Source: Temnothorax longispinosus
Taxonomy: Eukaryota > Arthropoda > Insecta > Hymenoptera > Formicidae
Reading direction: 5' to 3'
Assembly: GCF_030848805.1 (NCBI RefSeq)
Contig: NC_092369.1
Span: forward strand, 7,167,199-7,231,198
Length of the DNA: 64,000 nucleotides
Under the pieces are notes generated by a model, which had not been told where the DNA came from, did not search any database, and saw nothing but the letters and a program-made list of their open reading frames with translations. Of this stretch, positions 49,201 through 61,200 are shown one piece after another (the first letter of the stretch is position 1; each line of letters starts with the position of its first letter). Both the position numbers and the translations under genes were made by a program.

Positions 49201-52200
49201 TATTATCTTATTCAGTATCTTACCTAATATTATCTGACCTAATATTATTTGACCTAAGATTATAATAGCGCTTTTATAAGCCTGATATATACGATAAATT
49301 ATCTTTTCGTATTTATATGCAGTTATTCACATATTGAATTTCATTACGTTAATTACCATTGTTTATTATCATTCTTTTTTTAATAATCTTGAATTTCTTT
49401 AGTGTACCGCATTCTGAGCAATCTCCGTCTTGTGCAATTAAATTTAAAAGTATAGTAATATATGTATGCGGTAACGAGCTCCGCCGGAATCACGTTTGAG
49501 TGGACGTCTATATTCTCTGGCGCTCGTCGCGTCTTTTACTTCATTTTTCCACCGCTAATAGAGTTCCTACCACGTCCTACAGAGACGTTGAGCTAGGGCT
49601 GGGAGAGGTCGACCTCTTCGTGTCGCCCTTTTCTCTCTCACCCTTCCTACACCCCTTTTCCCACCCTGACTCGTACATTCCGTTTTCCGTCCGGCTCTCG
49701 GGGTTCGTGCCGGGTTTTCCACGATGCATCAGCCCCCTTAGAGCCCGATACCGCGATGATGAACTGACCGTTGCGAGACGTGTGATTATCTTCGCCGACG
49801 TCACTACCGGCCCGGTATAATTCAAACCCCGTGACCTTCTCCACTCACGAAGGAGCCGCCCTACCCATTCGTAAAGTAAACACACCGGCGAATACCGGGA
49901 ATCGAGAATGGGGCGTAGAACGGGGGACTGCCGTTAGGGTCGATCGTTCGCTTTCAATCTTTCTGACATTTTATCGACGATGACGGTTATAATTAGAGGA
50001 TGATTATGAGTGAGATAAGCGGGGTCTAGTGCAATAAATTGTGAAGGACGTCGCGACGCTACGATCGAGCGATAAGATGTGCGGCACCTATTGCGAAAAC
50101 AATACGCAAGTGCGGCGTATTATTCTATCTGACGGTCGTATATGAATCGCGATAGGCTGCATCGAGAACGAAAACGCGCTACACGAACGAGCGGATTGGT
50201 TTACCTCGAAATTCCCGGTAAACTCTGAATATTTTTTCCTCCCGGAAGACAAATATCGTGTGCGGATCGGTGCGTTGTTTCCCTTGCGAGCGAACAAACG
50301 AACGAACGAAACATGTGCGCGAAACGGTTAAAGGGTTCCGTTTGGTTATTATGGCCCCCGGGTTAAAACGGAGCCCGTAATTATCGGCGTGACCCGGCGC
50401 GGTTGTTAATTTCGCAGGCCGCCGAATTTTCGCCGGCTGCCGATTTCGGAATTTGTTATCCGCCCGAGTAGGTTCACGTGCCATACGTGGCGGTTTTCGG
50501 CAAGCGCATTATGATCTTGACTCTGATTGATCGTGGAGGAAAGAGATGATGGAGACGGGCAGTGACGTAATTAAAATGGAAGTTTGTCTCGCGCTCTTAA
50601 TTAGAAATGTTAATCCTTAATTAATATATAGCTATTTCTCAATGACTCATCTTAATTATTCATTTTCAAGCTTTCTTCTACATCTTCTATTAAATTTTTG
50701 ATTTTGCTAATTAATATCGATCAATTGATACATTTAAAGAACAGTTTTCTATCGTTGCATTCTAGTTTAGGCAAAATTTTACGGTATTAACTGTAACTTA
50801 GAATTGTAACATCTAAATCTTATTAACATAAAATTTATTTTATACGTGTAATAAGAATAGAATGTGAGCGTTTTAACTTCGCACTGCGATTTATCGAGAT
50901 AGTCCTGGTAAGGAAAGAACTCGCCTAGGATAGAATTCGGTAAAGTATTTGGTAGATAGACGAGAAAGAAACGGAAGAGAGAGTAAGGGTCGAGGGTAGA
51001 GAACACTCCATCACGAGTGAGAAGCGAGGCGGACTGATATCGCGTACGATCGGAATACGTAATCGTGCCTCATCTACAATTTCCCGTAAGCCGACCAGGA
51101 AGGAACGCGCGCGCACGGTCGTATTGTTATCCCGATGGAATCACGTGCGCATTGTTAGCGCACCGACGCGAAAAAGTTATACCCGGCGAAGAGTATGGGC
51201 CTAACACATTATCTATCCGCTATCCGGAAAATTGCCCTTCATGCGAACAGCAAATATGTGAAGAATATATCACACGATTTCTAGATGCTTCACAATTTTT
51301 ATATTTAAAGTTATTAATTTAATTTCGTTAAATTCACAGTGGAATATACAATTGGAATTTGTCGTGCTGTTATACTGTTAATTAAAGTTTTTTTCTTCCC
51401 TAATTAATTTTCATTTGAACTTAGTATCAAGCATTTCCCTCTACAAACTCCTAAACGAGCTTCCGCACGCCTATTGAAATTTATTTTTCAACTCGGGAAA
51501 TATATAATTTCATTACGTTTCAGCCTCTGCTGAGATTTAACTATTCATAATTTCTTTGAAGTTGATGCTTGATTGTAAATTATTTTTAAAAAGTAAAATT
51601 CTTACTTCTTTAAGAAATTGGAATGTTAATGTTTTACTATTTGTCTATAGTTTAATTTAATATTTCTAATAATTACTATCGTGTGCGCATGTTGTTGGAA
51701 TTTAATTATGACGGGAAGGTTCTTTAACGCGTGCACATCAATATTAAAAATAATTAACGTCTTTTTCTCTCCATCTTACGGGTTTTACTAACGTTCGTTT
51801 TAATGTCCCATTGTCTGGTTGGTGTCGTAACTTCTCATTTTATCGCGTATACGTGTGAAACGTAAAGAACAATGTAGAATTAACAAGTAAACGCGAATTA
51901 TCATTGATTTAACGATGACATTTTTACGGCGTATTGCGTAATAGCCACTTAAAATATTCATAGAGGCTGCGAAGAGGGATGCGATGATGAACAATTAGAT
52001 CTTGAACATGTGGGACCCGGTTCTCAAGATGACGGTAATGCACCGTGTGAACTTGTTCCTTATAAATGTTAAATAATCAGCACATAGCCGCTTTAACTGC
52101 AATGATCGGCACATACAACGTTAGAGAGAACATGAAGAGACATTTGCGTTAAAAGCCATCGGCATAATACCCTGTTCAACTTTTCATAATCCCAGTTTAC

Positions 52201-55200
52201 TGTATCGATCGGGTAGTCGAAGTCAGGTATATTTTAAATGGGTAGTAGAATAGATAATGCGATATCTCTATCTTTCCGCCGTAAAATTTTCCAGTGAAAA
52301 ATGATTCGTTCTTCGAAACTAGATATTTACGTGTATTTGACTTTTCGTGCTTTTAAAAGTGGTATAATTTAAGACTTGAGACTACGATAAATATATCGCG
52401 TCAATTTGTAATCGCATGCACATCTCACATCGTTTTCTCAAATTTGATTTGCGTCCTTAAAGTTATTAAAGATAATAACTATCACATCTCTCTCTTTCTC
52501 TCCTTCTTGTTAAAACAAAAAATTGTGTATTTTGAGAAAATTTTCACGGTGCTTTTCTATCTTGAAAATCGATGCAATATAAATGCGTAAATGTTTAAGT
52601 TCAGGCCGTATTTTTATGATGCACAGGGAATACAAGAGATGGATTGCATCGATTCAAGCGCAATTTTTAATATCGTATCTCCCGTATATAAAATTACGAA
52701 AACTGCTTCTATTTCCATGTTTTATTTCGGTGATAGTATAATGTCTTGTTTTTATTAAATATAGTTGTTGCTGATGCATTTTGTTTTTACATCCACGGGA
52801 TATGCAACGAGATACACGGCTGAATAAAAATAATAGGTGAATAACAACGGCCCTCTCGCGCTAGGTTGATCGATATTCCTAGTATATGACAATTAACGAC
52901 TTTCACGAACTTTGATACGCAAAGCAAGCAGATTTTTGACGAAGAAAAATCGGTTTAAAACTCATTGAGAAATCTGTCATCGACGGCCAAGTAAAGGCTC
53001 GAGATAAGTAAGCTATTAAATGCATATCCCGCTTGTAATTTCCCGCTTTTTAATCGTGAAAGAGAAAAAGGATAGAATCTGCTATATAAATTGTGAATCT
53101 AACACAATCCTATGTTAAATCTCTATTTTATAATTTGTTTTTATATAACTACATGTTTTAAGGAAAGAACTGTACGGTATTAATTAAATCACAAATTTTG
53201 TTTTATAAAATGCACAACATGTGAAACACGCATATATTAAGATCAAAGTGCGAAGGCAGATAACAAATGAAATGAGTGCGAGATACAAAGTGTCCTTTTA
53301 CGTTGCTTTCCAATCGACTGATTCAATCCAGATGAAGCTACGCGCGATCGACGGATGTACGGGAGAAGTGTCGAATTTTCTTTACGCTTTGGAAAATCGT
53401 GTTCGTATCTCGCGAAAGCTTCGGGCGACACATTCCGCCTGTCAGTAGGCGCGGCGACAGCATTTTTCTCGGGCCTTTCCGCGAGATCCCGGACGATTGC
53501 GTAGGGATATGCAGCGGCACGGGCATGTGTGCACACGATGCAGGCGGAAGAACGTATACGGCTGCTATTTGTGTGTTTGCAGACCAATATTGAAATGTCC
53601 TCTCTTACATTTAATATTACGGGAGCAAATGCGACGCATATATGCGTACATACGCAAGTGTGCACACATATCCCCGATGCGTATACGTATGCACGTACGA
53701 CACGAATACATGAAGTGTGCAAGTCGTCTCACTCTGTCTCTTCGCCTCATCCTCCATTTCTGGATAACATGCGTCGCGAGGTGGAATCGAAGGATGAAAC
53801 GGGGATGAGCTCGCCGCGCACGACTCGGTGAATACAGGATTCCATCCGGATAGAATACAAATAGGAAATATGTTTACACACCGAAAGCATTCCGAAGTGT
53901 ACGCTGCGTATAGTCGTATACCTACGATGCGTCCATCGTGCACATTGCCGCGACACTTTTTAATCTCGACGTGTGTATTCAACGCGGAATTTCGTTATTA
54001 AAGTTTACATCTCCGATTTTGCGATTTATATATAGTTTTCGATCATTAAAAGTGATTCAGAAAATAGTCGCGAGTATTTTCGATTTTTCTCTTATAGGTC
54101 GAGTGCGGTCAAAAACTTTCCACGTAAAAAATTTGATAAAAAATTGGAAGTTAAACTTTCTTTAAAAACTTGTTCTTTATTTAGAAATTCGGTAGTCATG
54201 AGTACACATTTAGAAATTAGATACGAAGAGAAATCACGAGAGCAATTTTTTGCATATTTTCCAAATAAATTTCAATTTTTAGAATTATCCCGATTTACTT
54301 ACATTTTACACACAAAAAAAGAAAGAAACGAAAAAGAGGCTCTCTTGTTTTCTCGGACCCCTATGCCCAGCTTGCGAAATCGTAACTACATCGACGTACG
54401 TCAATGCTGGTTCTTGATTGCGTCAAGAGACAGTTTCCAGTGGCATAGCTCGATTGTAAGCGCGGCCTGAATTCGATCCGGAATCAAAGGCACAGATGGG
54501 AAATTACCGTCGAAAGCGACGCGTTGTGCTAATATAAGGACAATCGGTAGCATTATGCGGGCACGGAGGGGTCGCAGCGAGAAATGCTTTGGGGATGATC
54601 GTCGGGGTGCAGCTATATATATTAGACAGCGGAGCCGCCCTTGCCGGAATAACAGCGACGAAACGAGTTTGCGCCGGTTATTTAGGGGTTAGCGCCGACC
54701 TCTGCCTATCCGGATTAATTAAAGTGGAAAGGCGGCGACGGTGCTCGTTCGCTCGCGCGAGTTTCCTATCGCATGCAATTGCGATTTCTTGGCGCCGTTC
54801 CAGCTTTGTTTGAACGTTGTTGTTTCCGCGATCAGAATCCTGTCGAACCCTCCTTCCCCCCTCCCGCGCTGTCGCTGCACGAGGAGAACTCGTACTATAC
54901 TCGATCTTTTGACGAAGCGTCGTTTAAGATAACGAACGTTCTCCTCTCCCTCGCGTCTCGCCTTGCGTCTTTGTACAGCGAAAAACAACGGAGAGAGGAT
55001 CCGCTTCTCTCTGAGGGTATATATCGGGTAACGTCGCCCTTTTTCCTTTATCCTTCCTCGTTCTTGCCCGTTCTCTCCCTCAACCATTGGGTTCCTCCCA
55101 CCGCGAAAAGAGAGTAACTCACTCAAGCTCCCTCTGGGTAGCCGGTGTCATAAGTCAACCCCCTGGGTAAAGGGTGGTCTAATGGGCCCGGGAGAGCTTC

Positions 55201-58200
55201 TCTGGGGGAGTCACGGCGACGATGGAAAAGACGCTAGTGGAAAAGGTGGAGGACGCGCCCGTTTCGCTACGGTCGAGCGCGAAGGGAAAAGGGATGCATG
55301 GCGGGGTTAAGAAACTGGACTGAGAAGGAGCACGTTCGGGAATTTCAGCATAAGTGTTAAACTCGAAATGCTCATTCTATCCCGGAGCTTATTTCGAACT
55401 TCGTTGCTTGCAGCTCGTCGACGGCTCCGCTGCGCAAATTTTGCGAACACCAAGAGACATGCCTCACAGGAATCGATATCGAGCTGTTTATGGTGTAGAT
55501 TTCAGTGGTGGATCGCGCAAGTCGATTTAACAATACCGTTGGCCATTGTGCTACGTCGAGGTGCGTGTGACGCGGCTGTGTTAATCGATACTACGATATC
55601 AAAGGTAATGAACTGCAATATGAGGAGTTTGTAAACGCCTGTAGCACAGGATAATTGTAACATTCGCAATAATCCCGAAACTGTAATTACCGCGCGCGTT
55701 GGGAGGACACATAAATTAACTTCCGAAAGATGATAGAGCGAATTCTAAAATATCAAAATCGTGAAAAAGATAGCAATCAGCGGACAGTTATCAAATGTAA
55801 AATAGACGAGGCAATGAACAAGAGAGCAGAAAAATGAAGCGTATAATAAGAGTATTGTGCTCATCGTGTTGTTTATGTCAAACTTGGTTTCTCTTCGTTA
55901 TTAACTCAGACTAATGGGTTAGAGAAATTTTGTCGCGTAGACCGTTACGATGTTTACACAAAAAGCACGTGCATCTCCTCCTGTGCCGTTCCCTTCGATG
56001 AAACGCGAGATTCGCGTTAATTCGACTCGCGCTCGGTTTACTTCAGACACAATAATTAAGAGTGTTGTGGTTATAAAAACAGTGCGCAGTCATAAAAATA
56101 TGTTATGATTCGGCAAACATTGAAGAGTTAAAAATGAAACCCATGTGATAAAAAATTAAGCGGATCTCGTTGTATCGCGGCAGTAATCATTTAAGGGACT
56201 GCCTGCCGAGAAAAAGTTGATCTCGATTATCTCGACCTTTTTTTCTTCGGGCTTCGTGATAGCTTCTTTAATGATGTACGTATGGTAATAGGTGTATAAA
56301 TCAAAAAGACATGAAATATAAATAAAGACCCATCATAAGAATTAACGATTTAATCATATAAAGTTGATACCGACTTTTATATACATTAAATTGAGATATT
56401 TATATGAAATCTCTTATTTCCTTTTGAACGATTATTATCTCTCTATAGTACTTCTTCCAATTTATTATCGCGATGATTTCATCGCAGTTGTTCTGAGAGC
56501 GTAAAAGAGTCTAATCTTCTTCTTCTTTCCTATCTTCTTGCTCTTCTCTAATCTCCGAGACAATCTGACACCCGCGATCATCCCGTCGCGACGCGGTATC
56601 TTCCGTTAGGGCACCGTTAAGTCGCGCTACTATATTACGTCGCTTGTTCCGAAGTTCGGCGCTCGTTCATCAAGCTCCGAGGGCTTTAACGCGGAGAATT
56701 TTACGAGTGTTGACGAAGCGCTAACCGACGCTTTCCGCTTTTACCTCATCTCCGTCGCGCACCATCACTTCGTTCGCTTTATGAGCGGAGAATTGCAAAA
56801 TATAATTTAACGATTCGCCGTGTTAAGTTTTGCCCGCGTCGTTACGCTCCTACGAGACGACGCGCGACGCCGCGCGAGCAGCCGGTAGCCGTGAGAAAGA
56901 GAGATTTCCTCAAGGGCCGCGCCGAGCCAAACCACCTTTCAGCAAGACGCCCCGCTGAAGGTTAAATGAAACGTTAAACTGCTTTAACTTATGCGCCCGC
57001 GTATCTAATTAAATTTGCCGTCGCGTAATCGCGCGCCAGAGTTCTCCGAGAGAATAAGCGTGACTTATCGGCGCGAGCTTAGCGTGTGCTTAATATGTTG
57101 CTCACATGTTGCTCGCGGAGCGAACCTCGCGTGTCCATGCAAAATTCTTGATTCTTCATCAAATTTTAGAATTCTGCACTACTTATATACTTTTTACATA
57201 GTTTTCATATATATCGTAATATAATTATATTCCATATAACAGGCTGACACTTGTTTTGCAGCCTATGCTTATTAATAATTTAACATAAAGCTAAGAGATT
57301 TAAGAAATGTGTTCAAAATTTATTTAACATCCGTAAATTTGAAAGTACTTTTATAACTTTTTATAACAGGACTTAATATAACTCAATATAGCCCGCGTTA
57401 ATCACTCAGAAAAAAATTAATTGTCACTATTACATATAATGTAACATGTTCTGGGAAAGCGCGGTTGTGTTTTTACTATTTTTAAATGACATGTCAATTC
57501 ACCAAATGCGAAGATCTTGCGGAATTTAATCGCGCGCAATGAAAATGTGAGGAGGTAGTTCCGTAGTCTCAAGCGCTGTTCTATGACAAGTAAGGACGCT
57601 TTGATATCGTTAATGTACATCGCGAATGTAGCTATTCCCGTAAATTAACGCAAACAATGGCATGTACCGAGTATCTGGGGCACGGACGCGCGCGCACGGG
57701 AGAGTCCGCGGCGAGTTAAAATTTTAGCAATGGCTTAATTTTCGCTGACAACGCGAGGCGAAACGCCTAGTAAATTTAATCTGCGAGATTTGAATAATAC
57801 ATATGCACACGCAATTTTCGCATAATTCTATACAACCGTTGCGAGAGCGGATGAACCCCGCGAGAAAAACGCCTATCACAAGTCTTTGTAAAATATCCAC
57901 CGCCTTTTACACTTTCTCCGTGCTGAACTTGTGTCTTTCCTCCGGCAGAAATTTGCACGCGCGGTTACACTTGTTAAATAAACGGAATAAAATACATTAA
58001 TACATCTAAATATGGAGATACTGTGACGCTCGGTGTTTTGTTATGTGACAAAACAAAGCTGTTAATCATATATCGTTACTATATAAATTTTTCCAGGATG
58101 GTTTATATGATGGTTTATATGAGCAATTAAATACACTAAAGTGCATAAAATGTATTTATATATTTTATATTTTTTAATATAATAAAAACTTTTAGAACTT

Positions 58201-61200
58201 TTAGGAGATTATTAGAGATATAATATTTTATAGTATTTATTTTGCAGTATTTGGAAGAAATATGTTCAGAGCATTTTTTTTTAATGAAAAATTCTTATAG
58301 ATGTACACTTTATTTACGCTCAAATAAAAAAAAGCTCCAGCTTTTTGCTCATAATACTTTGTTTCTTTTCTTTAATTACGGGATAGGCTTTGGAAAATCC
58401 ATATATCGAGAAGTTTGTATTTTATTCCGGGAAAACACGATGCATCGAGTGCATCGATCGATGGCGTATGTTATTTTTGGCGTCGTCGCTCTCTGATATT
58501 TGGCGGCATCCAGTTCTTGTTTCGAGATAAAACATAGCAGAACGATGAAAAACTCTGTCAAGAATGCATCATCAGTCCCCTAAAAAAAATTCCCGAACGC
58601 GGGCAATCTATCGCGTGGCGTTCCGCAAACGCGTTAACAGTTTCGTGCGATAGATACGAACGACGCGCGCGCGCGTACAATTTTCGAGCGAGCTTTCGCT
58701 TAACGAGTTCGAGGACAGGTAAGATTTACGAGAAAAATGCTTGTCAGCGCGAGGATGGAATTTATGAAAACTCTCGTTTCGCCCCGGTCGGCACCGTCAG
58801 TTCTCCTTCTCGCCCACCCGCGGCCCGCAGCCCTCGTTCTCGCCGTACCTTTTCTTTCCCCCCGACGCGCATCCACCTTCCTCCTTATTTCTCGTCCATC
58901 CATTTCTCTCGCGCGGAACTTGGTGCGCCGCTATATCCAGAAAGTACATCGACTTGTGATGTACTTTTTGCGATACATTAAGGCGTATATTTTATGGGAT
59001 GTGCGTATAACGCGACGGCGGCGGCAGCGTACCGCGGGTGCACGCTATCGACTCAGGTCTTCACACGAAGTCGCGAAGACACGCGAATAACGTTAAGAGT
59101 GCGAGCGAGTGACTGATGCGACTCCGGGGGTCGCCTCCCTCATCCGCGCAGGGGTTATCAACCCTTCTCCGTTAAATTACACTTAACTCGATCTTATGGC
59201 AGACAATGGCACCGTTATTTCCATTCGATAAAAAGTTACGCGGTGACAAATGGCGTCATCGTACAGCTCGCGTCGACAAATTTAATTTGCACATGCTGAG
59301 CGACGTAATTGAATGCATCGTGTGATTAACGTATGAGTATTAACGTATGAAAATCATTTTAGCCACTATGAACGTAATTTAGACACTATTTATTATATAA
59401 TGTTGCAATTAGCGCGTGAGATATCTAACTAAATTACAGAAATTCACTTTGTTCTTATTTAAATATTCTCAGCTTTGTTATCTCGATATTACGAACATAA
59501 GCAGTAATAGAAACTGTTAATGACATTCGGGAATTCTTACACTGTATTTTAAATAAATTTATTATCAACGTACCGTTGTCATCGTTAAGGATAATATCGC
59601 CGTTCCAATCGTAACTACGATAATAGGCAAACTTTCCTTCACGATGCAAAAAAACACTGAAAATACACGCCGTTATTCCTCCCATCTAATTACAATAATA
59701 ATAGCCGCGTAACGGCCCGCCTCGATGCCGCACGAATTTACATAAACGTCCGGCATACTTCATTATCGCGGCTATCGATCGTGGAAACGACCGGGATAGG
59801 AATCGGGCCGACTCATTCCGGGTGGATCTCATTTAGATTCCCATTGTCGATCGTCCCGCGATTTTCAGAACCAACTTTATCAGCGGTGGACCGGCACGCG
59901 TGCCAGGTTGCGCGGCGCGGATCGAGTTTCCGGACGAATGCATCTTGCCCGACGAATTTCCTCCTCTGTAGCGTTTCTTTATGGCAATTTCTAGCAAGAT
60001 TGCCGCATCGCGCGCATACGCCCGTATATCGACGCTTCGTTCGTACACGGCCCCCGAGATGCAATGCGGATGCCGTCAGTAGGGTATGCAAACGTATCCA
60101 TAATACATAACGCGCACACGCGCGCCACTGTGTGCGCGAGAGACACGTGCACGCCGTGTCATGTTGCGTGTGTGTTGCGTGTATATACGCGTTCCGCATA
60201 CAGCGGCGGTTTTGCCGCATCTAATGTACACTTTTCACGTCGCGGCAAACTGCGGCGGGCACCGTAAAGATAGCCCGGGAAAGTGCACGCCGATATTACG
60301 TGACGTGTTGCTCGATAATGATACCGTCGTCGTACGATAAAAACAAAGTGAGCGTTATACAAACGCATTCGCATATACGTGCGTATACGCGCATGAAGGC
60401 ACGCTGGGGCTTGTACAAGCGGCTAAGGTAAAGATAATGAGAAGCATCGCGCTTTAACGAAACTCCGCAACGCGTGCAGAAAATTATTTGTTCGCCTTAC
60501 CTTATCGCCCCGTCTCGACTTTTTCCGAGGGATATTGTTAATATATTTCGCAAGGAGTTTCCGCTTAACAATGATGTGATGATCGAGAACCTTCTCGCTA
60601 CTTAATTAAACGAAGAAAAATATGCGAGAAGTAGGTTGCGATAAGAGGTAGGTTTTTCAGATACGCGATTTAAGTCGAATTTATATCGCAATCAAGATAT
60701 TTTATCAAGAATTGATGACAGATTGCTGTGAGATTACGTGGCACCCATTTCGAAGTCTTACGCATAGATTGTGGATAAAAGTAGTACGACCATGTTTTTA
60801 AAACGCCAGTAGTCACGTTCACGAGTCAGACAAATATCATTTTTTAATTAATACTGTGTTTACAATATTGTATTTAGGTAGATCGTAATCAAGAATTTTT
60901 ATCAAAACGCAAATGGACATTTATAGTAAATTGTCATGAGGTTGTGCTTACAAAGAGTTCTTTAACATTTAACGTTTACACTAGCAAGATCGTAGATTAA
61001 TGTTCATCCGTAGATCTTTAAAGTAGTGCGTGTACATGTCACATGCGACAGTAGTCATAACGACGCGCGGTCAGACACGCAATGTACTTCCGACTGTTTT
61101 TTCTGAATTATAAATAACGAAGAAATGTAACGTCAATAATATCTACATAAGCCGATTCTCTCATTTCGTAATATGTTTGATTATTACCGATGATTATTAT

